Under the pieces are notes generated by a model that searched no databases, had not been told where the DNA came from, and was given only the letters and a program-made list of their open reading frames with translations. The position numbers and the translations under genes were made by a program. A stretch of 64,000 bases of DNA from Sorex araneus (taxonomy: Eukaryota > Chordata > Mammalia > Eulipotyphla > Soricidae), in NCBI RefSeq assembly GCF_027595985.1, contig NC_073302.1, positions 18,167,311-18,231,310 on the forward strand. Reading direction: 5' to 3'. Positions 22,776-35,790 of the stretch are shown in pieces (within the stretch, counting starts at the first letter, position 1; every line of letters starts with the position of its first letter).

Positions 22776-24786
22776 TGAAAGAAGTAGGGATATTTCCAGC
22801 AAGTCAAAATCAAGCAGAGGTGTCTTCATACTCAGGCAGAATGACTGACAAGTTGTCTTTTTCAGACAATAAATAACCTTGAATTACCTTATGGTACGTC
22901 TGCACTGACTCCATGTGCATTATCTCACTCTTCCCCGCAGTCCCAATAAACCAACTATTCAGACACGCCCCATTGTAGATCCGAGAGAAAAGCAAGATAC
23001 ACAAAGGTGAGTCACTTGGCAGGCAGGTGGGATGGAATCTGCACCCCTGTTACAACCACTCCTTGGTACTGCTCCTCAGGAGGCAGATGGAGCAGAAGTC
23101 AAGATCTCCTATTCCAAGAGGAGCAAACTGAGGCACAGAGGGAAGAGTCACGTCCTGTTTATGTCAGCCCAGAGCCTGACTCCCAGACCACTTGACTCCC
23201 CGAGCCGACTCTCACCTTCTCAGATGGCCTTCCCAAGGAAACCTAACACCCAAGGAACATCTGCCATGGTCATCAGCCTATGCTTGGTTTTCTCAGAGCC
23301 ATGTGTTCAAGCTCTTCCTTAGATGACTTGGCCATCCACTTGGGGATTCTGTTGACCCACCCATCACCCTCTCCTTTTGTTCCCCTCTGGGCTGGAAAGG
23401 ATAGTGAGGCAAAGAGGGTTCCCCTAGAAGTATGCTGCCCATGTTGACATGTCTGTCCACCAATATGAGTGGCTCAGGAATGCAGCTGAGCTGACTGAAG
23501 AATAAGGTTCTGGATGCTGGTCGTCGTTGAGGCTAGGAGACCGGGGCTGAGTTCTGACTCAGACTCAGCAGGGAGGCCATACACTGAGAGCGCACTGTGA
23601 AGTAAGCAAGAGGTGCCCTGAGCTATAGCTGGACTTCTTATATATGCAAGTATGTGTGTGTGTATTTGTGTGTGTGTGTGGCAGGGGTGGCAGGGAGAGT
23701 GAGGTGGGGACGAGAGGTGGTCCCAGAGCAAGCCACTGAATTGCTCCAAGTCTCAGGGTCTTTGGAGTGTGGCTAGATTCTATGAGAACACATAGACTAG
23801 ATTGTGATATCCAGTACAAGGTATCCCCTGAGAACTTTGTAGGTCTTGTCCTGGTACAGAGCGTGAGCATTCAATGAGTACTGAGGACTGTTTAAATGCA
23901 GATAAGTACAAGAGGAAAATGGAGAAAATAGTGAATAGAGTTTAAAAATATTGCCCCAGAAGAGAAGAAGGCAGGATGCTTTGTCTACGTACTGAATTAG
24001 TGAACTCTACTTGGCAAGTGACTTCCCTTTTGAGACTCAATTTCTCTCTATATACAGTGGAGATAAAATAGTCCTATCATATAAACAAATTTGAAACCTA
24101 AGTAAAGCACTTAATACAATTCCTGGAATGGAATATCGTCTTAGTGGCTTCTTAGCTACTGCTGCTAAGGTAATACTACTGACGAGGTTATGATGATCGT
24201 TATTTTTGTGGGGGATAGATGATTCCTTCTTAGGACCAATCTAAAATGAGCTGTCTAATTCAAACACTTGGAAAAGTCAACAATGGGTTCTAAGTGGGGA
24301 AATATTAACTCTTCAGAAACCAGAGAGTTGGCAGCAAGATAGTATTCTTATCGTCTGCTTTATGATTTACATTTAACTAAACCAACATGTTAAGTACAGC
24401 TATGTAGTCCTTCTCCAGAAGGCTTTATACGATCCTCTAGGCTTCTTCAAAGATTAAAATGACTGAATATTTCTACTGTTCTCTAGAACAAGTTTGAACC
24501 ACTTGATCTGACTTCTAAAAGCCTTGCTCATTCCTCATAACCTTCTGCGTCTTGTCCTATGTTCTAGCATAGTAGGAAACTGTAATTTTCCTTACCTTTT
24601 CCTTTTAATTTGGGCCTTTGCATAAACTATTCTCTCTGCCAAAAATATCTTATTTTTCTCATTTTTATTTCTCTCATCTCTATCTTTTGTCCTCCTTCCT
24701 TTCTCTTGTCACCTGGGTCTGACCTACTTCACCTTTCCTGTTTCATCTCTGTTATTACTTTCTCTTTGGAAGCTTTATGGAACCAT

Positions 24787-24985
24787 TTATTTATTTATTT
24801 ATTTATTTATTTATTTGCTCACACCCGAAAAAGTACACCTGGCGATGCACAGGGGATACTCCTGGCTCTGCACTCAGGAATTACTCCTGGCGGTGCTCAG
24901 GGGACCATATGGGATGCTGGGGATTGAACCCAGGTTGGTTGCATGCAAGGCAAACACTTACCCACTGTGTTATCGCTCCAGGCCC
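24787..24985 (-). mobile_element. SOR SINE, short type, with (TTTA)n tail
   Basis: Antisense copy whose tail on the plus strand is (TTTA)8 at 24,787-24,817, followed by 'gcactcaggaattactcctg', 'ccatatgggatgctggggat' and 'gtgttatcgctccaggccc'. Confidence 0.88.
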
Positions 24986-25299
24986 TGAACCCTGTCATTA
25001 TATGAAGACTTGAGGCGAGTTTACAAGTTCAGCATGGCTGCAACCAGAACTGTCTTGCTCCTGATCTATTACAGTATCTATCTCATAGTATTAGAACTTG
25101 GAACTGGCATGTAGCAGAGCACAAAACAGCTGCATATTCTTAACCCTCATGAAATTTTTTTATTCTCAGCAGCAAGCAGGGTTAGACACTGCCAGATAAT
25201 AAATTAATCAATTAATTTGATATGATATGCCAAAGTAATACATGTTATGAATGGAAGACAAGAGTAGATGGCAAGGCAAATGGGTGTGAGAGTTCCTGA

Positions 25300-25690
25300 G
25301 GTGATTTCTGGTGGGTGGTCAGGGTGGGGTTCACTTAAGTACATGGCATTTGGGCAAAGTCTTGGAGGAGATGAAGGAATGAGTCATGAGAATGAATGGA
25401 GAAGAATGTTCTCAGACAAAGAAATAGTCATTGACATTGGGTGTATGGTAGGAGGTTGGCTGGTTTGTGTAATGTCAGCAAGGAAACTAAGGACTGGAAC
25501 TAAATTAAGGGAGGGGAACCATGTGCCATCTATGGGTAGTGGAGTAACAGGGGTCACAGGGCAGAATGAACTTCAGGGATCTTCAAGGCCAGTCAGAAGT
25601 CTACATTTTACTCTTTGTAAAAGAGAAAAGCATACAAAGGCTTTTCACAGAATTGTGATACCATCTGACTTGTTTTGAGAGACCATTCGG
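25300..25690 (+). mobile_element. Old mammalian interspersed repeat, family not named
   Basis: The order of phrases ('gcaaagtcttggaggagatg', '...agaagtctacattttactct', '...tgataccatctgacttg') follows a widespread ancient mammalian repeat whose name I cannot give with certainty. A 136-codon open frame here is a by-product. Confidence 0.4.
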
Positions 25691-26345
25691 TTGCTAAATT
25701 ATGAGTTGCTGATGTATTTATCCTCAACTTCAAGACTCACCACCTTTGTTTGTGGCCCTTTATCATGGCCACTCTGCCAGGAAAGAGACTTGCTCTCCTT
25801 AGGAATTAGCTTCTTATATCCTAGAGAATCACTAGCCTTTTAAAATCATTCACCATGAGACTAGCTGTCACATTCTTTCCCAAGAAGTCATGTTTTCACT
25901 CAGGAGAAGCAAGTCAACATGGCAACTTCACCGATGCCATGAGTCAGAGTGTGCTCTCTGTGCTGAGACAACCTCTTTTTTATTCTACTTCTTCTACATC
26001 TGATTAGCCTTCAAGTTCTCACTCAGTGATCCAGGACCTCGCCCAGAAAGCCAGGTGAAGAATCATATGATAGAACTTTCATCCAAATATCAAGAGAGAA
26101 AAATTATAATGAATCTGGCCAACCCAAGGTCACAGAGCCAAGTCTTAGAACTGAGATTACATCCCCAATTCCCTAGATATCTTTCAGATTCAGTCTCTGA
26201 GCAGTCACCTGAAACAAGACATAACCATAGTTCCAGGTCATCACACCTTTGGAAGCCTTGGTATGTGGACTATGCCTGGCTGCTTCCTCTTCCTCTCTCA
26301 CAGCACCCATACAGGCTTTCTTAGAGGGATTCCAATGATAAGGAG

Positions 26346-26373
26346 TATATATATATGCATATATATATATATG
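26346..26373. repeat. (TA)n tract
   Basis: Imperfect TA repeats with GCATAT interruptions. Confidence 0.85.
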
Positions 26374-28379
26374 ATTTTCTTTCTCATGTAAAAAAAGCTG
26401 TTAAGAACAATCATTCTGGAAATATGCTTTCCAGTCAAGCCCTTCAAAGCTCCAATAGGAAAATAATCAATGAAAGTGCTGAGAAGCTTAATCTGCCTGT
26501 CCTTCCTCAGTTTCACACTGGAGACAGATCTGGGTAAGAAGTTGGTCAGACAGAATCTCCCTCACTGTCTTTGTTGCTGGAAAATATGGTTTCTTCTTTT
26601 CCAAGGAAAAGGATCACAACCTGTGGTCTTGGGTCATAGTCTCCGGGGGCACTGAGGACGAGATGGGATTCTTACCTGCTTCCCTATCTAGAAATTCAAC
26701 CAAATGTCAGCCAAGGACCAGAGCTTGTGAGAGAGATAGAACTGTGTTTAAATTTGGGCCTTGGCAAGCATTTGTAGTTATGTGAAGTCAAGCAAGGCCC
26801 ATAAGAATTCATATGTGCAACAAGATTTACACAACCAGGTTTACGGTCACTGTTGGAACTCACACAAGGATGGCCAGGCCTTTGGGGGAATGTCGGGCCT
26901 ATGTGGCAGTCTCCGTAGAGGTATTTTGTGTAACTGTTCTCTCCACAGAGCATCTCTAAAAAGCATCCTGGTGCAGGGGGTTTTGGTGTTTGCAAGAAAG
27001 AGAATAAAGGTTGGAGCCAGACTTTTAAAAGTGAAACCTTGAAACTCAAATGGTAGAAAGATGTGAGACCCCTTTCTTCTTTACACGTCAGGCCTCCGAG
27101 ACTCTGGAGCCTGAAGAAAACCCCCTGCCCCCCAATACCTACGAGCAACTATTCACTTTCGCAAAGCTCTGTACACATTTGTGACACCTTTCATCTCTCT
27201 GCTTTACCTCTAACTCACACACAGTTGGAACCACTCTCCATTCTCCGTCTCATCGCCCTGTCCCAGGATACCCACTCATCCCTCAGGTCTCAGTGGCAAT
27301 GCTTCCTTTCTTGAAGATACTTTCTCTGACCTTCCCACTCGTTTGCATAAGATTCTAGCCTCCTGTCCTCGGCGATCCTCCCACACAGGGAATAGGATGC
27401 AAAACTGTGTCTACCTCATGTCTGCTTCCCCAGGGGATTATGAGCTCCCGAAGAGCAGGCACTGTAAATGTCTGTATGCTGCCACTGGTCTACAGTCTGA
27501 CCCTGGGCTGACTCTAGAAAGATGCTCTGTGAATATGCATGCTCTCCCAGGAAGTGCATGCCACCACTGGCATCCTGCAGCCTTGACTGGTGGCATGATA
27601 CAAGATGTCACAGTGAAAGACGGGAAGTGTTTAATATAGAGTCCAAGCGACACTATGTGTGTAGGTGGAAAGAAAAAGGAGGGAAATGACTCTGGGATCC
27701 ATGCAAAAAATTGACCTGGGATCCCTGCAGGGAACGGACCTTGGGGACCCTAGAGAGAACTGACCTTGTGCATCCTGTCTAAAGAACTGGTGCTCTTCTC
27801 AGGACCCTGGAGTCTGTCCCTGAACCCAGGACAGAAATTGAGAAAGTTGGTCTTTTTTTGCATGGATGTATGTGTACAGCTATACACAAACATATACACC
27901 TCCATGTATATATGAGTGAATGCAAGTGATGAAGATAAAAGGTATAAGCATTTTAAGGTCAAGTGGCTGCAATAATTCGCAGTCAACACCTAAAAGTCAG
28001 CTCCAAGATTTTATGTTTTCTACCATGAACTCAGTAGAAAACTCAATCTTTCTTTATTTTTTAATCTACTCAAGGAAATTTCCCAATAAAATTAATCAGT
28101 TTTATTGTTCTCTATGTTAGCATCTTAATTATAATTGGTAGAAAGTATCTCTCAATGTCTAACTTAGTCAATGATTAGCATGTCATGATTTGATGTAAGC
28201 TTCTATTTAAAGCCCAAACTTCACTGTCCATTGATGTGTAGAAATGGCTGCCTCCAATGGCATAAAACACTTGCCACCGTACCCTGTATTCATTTGGTCA
28301 TTTGGTAATAAACAGCGTTTATAATACTTACCCCTTTTATGCTAGCCATTTCAAGTCTAAGACTCAATTGGAAAAGATT

Positions 28380-28780
28380 ACTCTATAAAAATATCTGAGC
28401 ACAAATGTTCATGAGCATCATTATTCATCATTGCAAGAAATTTGAAATTACCCAAACTTAAAAATAAATGTTAAAGGTGAGTGGTTAGGTATATATTATA
28501 TAGTGGTGTATCACTACCATATGTTACATAATAAAGCAGCAAAAAAATACAGGAGGCAAGTTCATTAATGATATCAGAGCATACCCATTTGCAAGTATTT
28601 CTGCACTCAGTAGAAAAAGCAAGATCCCAAACTGGAAATGCAATGACATAGATATAAACACAAATACCCACAAGCTTATTTACACAGAATAAGATATCCC
28701 AAAAGAAAAACAGTGGTTGCTTTTGAGTTACAGCATAGCCAGTTTCTGGATTTTCCAATAAGCAAAATATGTAGTGTTTC
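28380..28780 (+). mobile_element. Old L1 3'-region-like fragment
   Basis: 'agcatcattattcatcattg', 'gaaattacccaaactta' and 'acagtggttgcttttgagtt' loosely follow an old L1 3' end. Weak. Confidence 0.35.
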
Positions 28781-29109
28781 ATAATTAAGAAAGATAATAA
28801 AATTCACTAATGGAAAATGAATTTTATTTTCTTACACTTGAACACAACTTCAATGTTTATTATTTTTTAAACAAAGTGGGCTGAGGCATGCTCACGGTGA
28901 TTGCTATAGATGACTAACTGATCCCCAAATACCTCAGCGTCCTAATTTATAGATCCAATGATACAGTAACAATCCCCTGAATCCTTGATTTGAGTGTGTT
29001 AGTTGGTCCTTCCTTTTTTGCCCCTGTATTTTTAGGGTCAAAGCATATTTTCTGGAGAAATAAATTATCTCATGAAGGCACAATTTATCACATGAATATT
29101 GCAATAAAA

Positions 29110-29295
29110 AGGAACTGGGAGGGAAGTGGGTAAAGATATTATAGGAGTTAAGGTGTTTGCCTTACACATAGCAATGCTCAGCTCAATCACTGGCACCACA
29201 TACAATCTGCAGAGCACCAACAGGAATGATCTCTGAGCATCCAACCAGGAGTAAGCCCTGAGCACTGCTTGAGGTGCCCCCCAAAACAAACAGTA
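29110..29295 (+). mobile_element. SOR SINE, diverged
   Basis: 'aggagttaaggtgtttgcct', 'gatctctgagcatccaacca', 'agccctgagcactgcttgag'. Confidence 0.65.
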
Positions 29296-30221
29296 AAGAA
29301 GAGTGGGAAGAGACTCAGATAGGAAGCTAAAACTTGTTTTGCTTCTACAATTCACACCATGACTTTAGACAAATGATTTCTCCTTTAGGGAACATACAGT
29401 CCTCATGAATTTTAGAGGTATTTTAGGTATTTTAGAGGAACCATCCTCTTAAAATTATGATTCATTCTAGTCCTTTGAACATAGTTCTCCTTCTTTAAAA
29501 TGAGATGTTTGATCAAGTGATCGCACATCTCAGAAGGAAGATGAGTATAAAAATGTGATACTGTATTCATCACAAGAACATTTTCAACTTAGGCTATTCA
29601 CATTGACCATATCCCTCTCAACACTCATTTACAACTCCAATCTCTTGTTCCAAGTCTCATCAGGAGGAAACTGTAGGTGGCTGATAATACACTCAATCCA
29701 ATGTTCTAGTCCTACTCTACACAACTGAATTAGTCCTACTGCATCTTAATACACAAGAGAAGGAAATCATCACCAAGACCACTTGTCCCAATTCTACAGA
29801 TCTGTAAACCAAAAGATGCATTGTCAATAAAACAATAGAAGGTCATGACTGCTCTTGATGGAAATGTTCCATCATATCTATTCTTTAGACTTTAGTTATA
29901 CATCCTTCAATACACACATCTCTCTAGGATTTTGTACATCTATCAGAGTCAATTTTCTAGGTCACAACTTTCTTCCCCTAAGTCCCCAAGTGTCAATAGA
30001 GATGCTGATCCTTCTTCAGAACCTTCTATGTCTTGTTGCCTGAACCTTCTTGGAACCCTGCTCTTCCCTTCTAAAGATAAGTATTATGTATTACACTTTT
30101 ACTTGTCTAATTCCATATACATCACAAAGCTCTAAACATAAGGGACCACAACTGCAAGGTTTATCCTTGAATTGCTACACCTAGCCTAGCACATGTGTTG
30201 ATCTCAAATATCAAATAGATG

Positions 30222-30246
30222 CTTTATATATATATATATATATATA
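30222..30246. repeat. (TA)n tract
   Basis: About 12 TA units, 150 bp left of the LNR3 exon. Confidence 0.9.
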
Positions 30247-30398
30247 CATACATATAACACAATGCAATAAGTTAAACTTGTTGGTGAATGCTCATACAAA
30301 AATGACCATGGGTCATCTAGAACACAGCAGTGATTTTGACCAAAAAATATGGACAGGGTGGACAGGACAAGATAGCAGAAGGGGATGCAGGGGCATAC

Positions 30399-30497
30399 CT
30401 TTTTGGTCTTGACTGTTGAGGCGCAGCAATCCCCACCATCGTAGTTGCAGAAGGCTCGGTTGTTGATGGCATCACAGTAATTGTCTCCCATGAAGGG
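30399..30497 (-). CDS. PAPPA: PAPPA exon: Lin12/Notch repeat 3 (human exon 21 equivalent)
   Basis: This 99 bp, phase 0/0 exon encodes [20 protein letters not shown] then [13 protein letters not shown]. The GDNYCD...[14 protein letters not shown] pattern is a Lin12/Notch repeat with its cysteines and acidic calcium-ligand positions intact. In PAPP-A, LNR3 works together with LNR1 and LNR2 of the partner subunit in the dimer and is needed for cleaving IGFBP-4 but not IGFBP-5 (established for human PAPP-A). The acceptor is ttctag ending at 30498, and the donor is gtatgc from 30398. It is the most strongly conserved-looking exon in the window. Confidence 0.96.
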
Positions 30498-30827
30498 CTA
30501 GAAAGGAGGATAAAGGATGGAAAGAAGATCTTGTTAACCCCCTGAAGTTAGTAGGGAATGGCCCTTGTCACAGATCAACTGTTTCTCATCTCTTTCCAAC
30601 CTGTACAGTTAGTACACCCGGTTTCCAGGCCTATCCTCACTTTGGACAAATGAACACTTTGCCACTTATAAAGACTCTTATCTAACCAACAGTTTCTTCA
30701 TAAAACATGCGTATGCTAGGAGACAGATACACTGTTGTATGCTGAGGTATACAGAGATGAAGCAAAACAGGACCACTTACATCTTGGAGCAGAAAGCTCA
30801 TCTTACTCAAAACAATGATATGAACAT

Positions 30828-30995
30828 TGAGTCAGAGATAGTACAGGAGTTAAGGTGCTTTTCTTGCACACTTTCAACCCCAGTTTGATCACCTCAACAC
30901 ATATGGTTACTTGCATAGTGCCAGAAGTGATCCCTGAACACAGAGTCAGAAGTTGTAACTCCTGAGCACCACCAGGTGTGCCCTCAAAACCCTCT
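30828..30995 (+). mobile_element. SOR SINE, diverged
   Basis: 'agagatagtacaggagttaa', 'ccagtttgatcacctcaaca', 'ctcctgagcaccaccaggtg'. Confidence 0.65.
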
Positions 30996-31829
30996 TTATC
31001 TCACTTTTAAAGGGGCTTATTTGTGCCCCCTTTAACTGACTTTTTCCAGTAGCAGATAATTAAAACATGTTTACAATAAAATATATGCATTTAGATCAAG
31101 AACATAAAGTACACATGAATTGTAAAGATAAAATGCCAGCACATGTAGGAACTAGCACAATGGTCTTTGGATGGTTGTTGGCTCCTGGGTCCCAACTGGG
31201 GTATTGATAGACTCTGTGTTACATTCTTCAGCTTTACTTTCTCCCAGTACAAGAGGAGCACTGTGGCTCTCACTGCATAGGAGTAGACTCTCAAACTTAG
31301 ACTAGGAAAGGAATTCAGCCTAGATCACACTGGCAGAGACTAATTTCAATTTATTTTTCCCACTATTTTCTCCTTCACTAATCTAAGGTATAGCTAGTGC
31401 AGATAGCTTGTGTTCCTCCAACTACTCAATACATTAAAGGGGGAGAAAAGATGGAGGGATGAAGTCAATTCTGATCTTTCCTCAGACCTATCTTAGGAGA
31501 ATGTCCAGGTATGTCTGTAACCCATCTGGGACTTGTAATTTCCCATTTAAGCACTAAGCACCTTGTCTTCTGTGGTCTGTTTGTGTACTTGTAGCTGACA
31601 CAAGACAGGAACTCCTCCAGCACTGGGCAATATCCAGTCTATCTGAGGTTCTTAACCACCTAGTTCAAATCTTAATACAGCATTAGTCCTTAGAGATGTT
31701 TAGAAGTGGATTATTTGGCATCTGTGAAAGGGTAATTATAGGGTGGGGTTAGAAAACCTGACTTCAAGACTTCCAAACCTTAGCTATTGTTGTAGTTATG
31801 TATGATTTACTACACTGCCTTTTCCTTTC

Positions 31830-32006
31830 TTTTTTTTTGGGGGGGGGTTGTTCACACCCGGTGATGCACAGGGTTTACTCTTGGCTCTTCACTCAGGAAT
31901 TACTCCTGGCAGTGCTCAGGGGACCATATGGGATGCTGGGAATTGAACCTGGGTCAGCCACGTGCAAGGCAAATGCCCTACCCGCTGTGCTATTGCTCCA
32001 GCCCTG
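31830..32006 (-). mobile_element. SOR SINE, short type, well preserved
   Basis: Antisense: T and G runs, 'cactcaggaattactcctgg', 'ccatatgggatgctgggaat', 'cccgctgtgctattgctcca'. Confidence 0.9.
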
Positions 32007-32779
32007 GCTTTTTTTTTCTTGGGCCCTAAGACTACAGGAGTAAAAGAGAAGCAGGGTGATTGCACTAATTTCACAAAGCAAAGAACATGTCCCCACAACC
32101 CCTATCAAAGAAATACTGTGAAGCCATTAAGTGTGAAAATCAGATGAAAGTAAAAAAAATTGATTAAAGTGTGGGTTGAGGTTTCTCTGGTTTAATGACT
32201 CAGAGATGGGTAAAATATAACATTTGCTAATACTCAGCCAAGGTCACATGCAAAGTCCATTCTATGTAGCATCCATGGCCTTTGCATCTCTGACTAAAAA
32301 TCCCAAGTCTTTGTGGGATTGACTACATGTGATTTCTTTTCATTACTCAATAAGGATTTTTTTAGACCTTACACATTAGCAAGACAACCCAAACCAAGCA
32401 AGAGACATGCTCAGGGTGATGTGTGCTACTGCAAAGGTGGGAACAGCAAGTTTGACTCTGCTGTTGGACCAGTAACGAACACATCATCACATTTGCATTA
32501 TCAGAGCAGAGAGGCACAGAGCAACCTTTTACTCCTTTGTGGTGGTGCCTGGAGATTCTGTTTTTCATGTTCTGTCTCGTATTGTGTATAATCAGAGTAA
32601 TGAAGAAAACATGTTTTTTCCCCTTTAAATAATAAGAACTGCCTTGGAAAAGGAGTGACTGGAGAAGAGAAAAAGTAGATGGCAATGGATCGTTTTAATT
32701 TCGCCCCTGAAAATATTATCTAGAACTTATCACCATCTATTCTTCTCAAAGTGCCCTTCCCAAAAGCCAAATCCAGCAG

Positions 32780-33170
32780 TCAGCCATACATTCATGCATT
32801 AGTCTTACCATCATCTACCCATCCATCTTCTATTTCATTCTGTTTTATTGAATTGTTACTATGTGTACCACATTGTGTTAGAAATGTTATAACAGCTAGT
32901 CAATATAGACAGAGCTCCTGCTCGTGTAGACACTATACTGTAGCGAGGAAGCTGACTTTGATCAAATAATCACACATCTAATTGGCTCAACTCTGGTAAA
33001 AAGCCATGAAAGAAAGTACATGACGCTGTTAGAGTAAAGATTAGGAGGATTTGACCTAATCAGAAGCTCCATAAAGGTGTCCCCGAGGAAATGATGTTTC
33101 AGCTGAGATCACAAAAAGAGTAAAAGTTAATTAGATGGGGGTGGAGAATTTCTAGAGAGATGTGAAAAGC
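32780..33170 (+). mobile_element. Old mammalian interspersed repeat, family not named
   Basis: 'tgttactatgtgtaccacat' and later 'aaatgatgtttcagctgaga' follow the same ancient family as 25,300 and 50,500. Diverged. Confidence 0.35.
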
Positions 33171-33474
33171 TCTGCTACTTAGAGATTTTTCCTATTGCTC
33201 ATATTTCTCCTGCTGCTCCTATGAATAATGTGTTCAGGCAAATAATTCATTCTCTAAGATTTAACTCAGATGTCAACCCTCCAAAGATGGTTCCCCTAGT
33301 GCCCCCAGGATGCTGTGTATCTTCATATTCCTGCAGCTGCTTTGGAGGTAACTGGTTGTTTTAGAATTCTCTCTTTAATTATCTATCTCCTTTACTATAC
33401 TGTGAGAGATGGAGAAATTTGAGTAATCCATTGTAGAAACTAGATTTCTTAGTAAAATGCATGGAAATAGTAAA

Positions 33475-33541
33475 TTTATACATATATGTATACATATACA
33501 CATACATAAATGTATACATATACACATATATGTATATATAC

Positions 33542-33572
<31 letters not shown>
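33475..33572. repeat. (TA/CA)n plus (CA)n microsatellite
   Basis: Mixed TATA/CATA units followed by about 15 pure CA units, abutting a SOR copy. Confidence 0.92.
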
Positions 33573-33574
33573 CT

Positions 33575-33780
33575 TAGGGCCAAAGCAATAGTACAGCAAA
33601 TAGGGAGACTGCCTTGCATGTAGTTGACCTGGGTTTGATCCCCAGCATCCCACATGCCCACCCACCCACCCATCCCATCCCCTGAGCACCACCAGGAGTA
33701 ATTCTTGAGTAAAGAGTCAGAAGTAATCCCTGAGCATTGTTGGATAAGACCCAAACCACCACAACCCAAACAAACACCCC
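33575..33780 (+). mobile_element. SOR SINE with internal CCCA expansion
   Basis: 'caaagcaatagtacagcaaa' head and 'gagcaccaccaggagtaatt' body. A (CCCA)n stretch of about 25 bp (33,656-33,680) has grown inside the element. Confidence 0.75.
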
Positions 33781-33839
33781 CCCAAAAAACCTTTACCCTT
33801 GAGAGCTTATTTAGTAAAATGATGGGTGAATTTAAAATA

Positions 33840-33920
33840 GAGAATGTGGATAAATAAATGAATTGATGATAGATGATAGATGGATGGATATATAAATGGA
33901 TAGGTGGATGGATAGGGCAC
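33840..33920. repeat. GATA/GGAT tetranucleotide tract
   Basis: Imperfect GATGATAGAT and GGATGGATAT units. Confidence 0.85.
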
Positions 33921-34769
33921 AAAAGGATAACACCATTGAGAGAGGGACAGTGTGATTACCATTTCCACCGAATAAATTCCACAGATTCTCATAACGTAGA
34001 GTAGTGCCAGGCACATGATGGGAACTTGGGGATAAGTGAGTAATTGAATGATCACTTTGGATCATGGCTTGAGTGACAGGGCAGGGGGTTGTTGATCCCT
34101 TTCTCAGTTTGGGCTATTTGAGACATCCTCGCTTGATGTCTCCTCCCTGAACTCCGCATCTGTATCTAAGTACACTTTCCAGCCCCAGATAAAAGATAAT
34201 ATACAGGCTCTAAGTTACGAAGGAAAGGAGATGAGGGGGCACCTACAAGGGCAAGTGATAAGAATCATTAGCAGGGCTTAGAGTCTGACAGGTGAGGGTC
34301 TCTCAAGCCCCATCATTGCTGAGTCAAAGGAAGGATCAAATTCTGCTGTCACACAGGTTACCTAGACTGCTCACTCAGCAGAATGATTGTCCAGGTAACC
34401 AAAGCTCTGAAATGCCGGATTGATCCAGAACAATGGAATATAGCAGCAGCCACAGGATTCCTGCCTGAACCTTGGGAGAAAGGGAGTTCTTAGTCTATAG
34501 TGAGAAGATGCCTCTGTGGGTCTCTAACCAGTACCCATAAAGAAATGCAAGACCTAGGCACTCTCTTGGGATACTTGCTCTGTATTGGAGGGTGGGAGGT
34601 GACCTTGTGGAAGAGAGAAAACACAAATCTCAGAGTAAGGACACTTTAAGTCTGTGATTTTGATTCTGTCACTATTATGCTGTGCAATCTCTCAGACCCT
34701 CATTTGTCAGTAATGATAGAAACTTCCCACAAAGGAACAGGATTAGAACACACTAAGTCCTTACAGCTT

Positions 34770-34915
34770 TGAAACGGAGGGAAACTGGGGACACTGGTGC
34801 TGGGAAATGCACCCTGGTGGAAGGATGGGTGTTGGAACACTGATGACTGACACTTCATCATGCACAGCTTTGTAAGGGATTAATCTCACAGTGATTCAAG
34901 AAATATTTTAGACAT
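34770..34915 (+). mobile_element. L1 3'-end fragment
   Basis: 'caccctggtggaaggatggg', 'gctttgtaagggattaatct' and 'acagtgattcaagaaat' parallel the 3' ends of the L1 at 57,943 and the composite at 60,340. Old, without a clear A-tail. Confidence 0.5.
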
Positions 34916-35549
34916 GGCTACTGTTGACATCGTAGGTTCCCATCTTTAAATGAAAGGTCAGATTTTTATTGTATTAAAGCGTATTTCTGGTTTGTGTGTT
35001 AGAATAGTTTCTAGAGCACAATCAACTCTTTTGGCATTTTCCTGAGTAAGATCAATAGGTATCACAGATATCTGAACATTAACCTGGATGCCTGGGATTT
35101 GGGTACACTTTCCCAGAACTAGTTGAAAAGCATGAGAGCAGACCGGTTTCCAGAAATATCTGAGCTCCAGGGGCAGAATCTGAGAGCACAGGGACCATCC
35201 AAGTACCATACTCCTCTTGAAGCTGACCAAATGTACACAGAGATGATTTCTTTAATGCCAAATTCCAAGAAATGGCTCAACAATGATTCCACAGAGGATT
35301 GCAATAAGAGAGAGCATCAGATAATGTAGCCTAAGGGTTGTGTTAAAGGCATCCATATTATCCCTCAGGTTGAGGATCAACTGAGTGATGAAGAAATATG
35401 TAGCATACAATTAAGAGTCTTTAGTAAAGTAGGAATTTAAAAATATGGTTCTGTAAATGTTAAATGTAATAATGTTGCTAAAATACCTGGCATATTATAG
35501 ATGCTTAATCAATATGGCTTTGTTCCCACTCTTCCATATAGATGAAATA

Positions 35550-35720
35550 GTGTGTTGAACCCCAGACTTTGAAGCCAGGAAGCCTGGCTTGAAATCCCAA
35601 TGTGGCATCCCATCAAATGTTTTTTTTAGAGCAAGTTTGTTGCCACCTCTACCTTCACTCCATGACCTGTAAAACAGGATTGCTAATTTCTATCCGAGAA
35701 GTCTGTTAAAGGGATATTTG
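35550..35720 (+). mobile_element. MIR-like SINE
   Basis: 'aagcctggcttgaaatccca', then 'catgacctgtaaaacaggat', in MIR order. It lies just left of the CCP5 exon at 35,791. Confidence 0.5.
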
Positions 35721-35790
35721 CAGCACTCGATAAATACAGTAAACAGTAATCAGATAACTATTTTTAAAAAGAGAATTTCAAAGGACTCAC

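Larger units (their letters stand above)
19203..30398 (-). other. PAPPA: PAPPA intron between LNR3 and terminal exons
   Basis: An 11,196 bp intron with GT at 30398-30397 and AG at 19204-19203. It contains MIR sequence near the 3' end (19,300-19,640), a candidate enhancer-like block at 20,150-20,460, a (TCTG)n-type tract, six SOR copies and an older unassigned repeat at 25,300-25,690. The stretches 23,200-24,780, 25,690-28,380 and 29,300-30,390 are mostly unique sequence without recognisable exons. Confidence 0.9.
30498..35790 (-). other. PAPPA: PAPPA intron
   Basis: A 5,293 bp intron. It holds three SOR copies (30,828, 31,830 and 33,575), an old repeat at 32,780-33,170, microsatellites at 33,475-33,572 and 33,840-33,920, an L1 3'-end fragment at 34,770-34,915 and a MIR-like stretch at 35,550-35,720. 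The remainder, such as 31,000-31,830 and 32,010-32,780, is unique sequence with no exon seen. Confidence 0.9.

Noticed and set aside
25268-25678. 136-codon plus-strand frame
   Set aside because: It coincides with an old interspersed repeat. No domain, no splice signals and no related sequence recognised.
34958-35230. 90-codon minus-strand frame with a protein-like composition
   Set aside because: I could not match it to any family. Overlapping frames of similar length exist on the same strand, and it lies in a PAPPA intron. It could be a decayed processed pseudogene, but nothing shows it.
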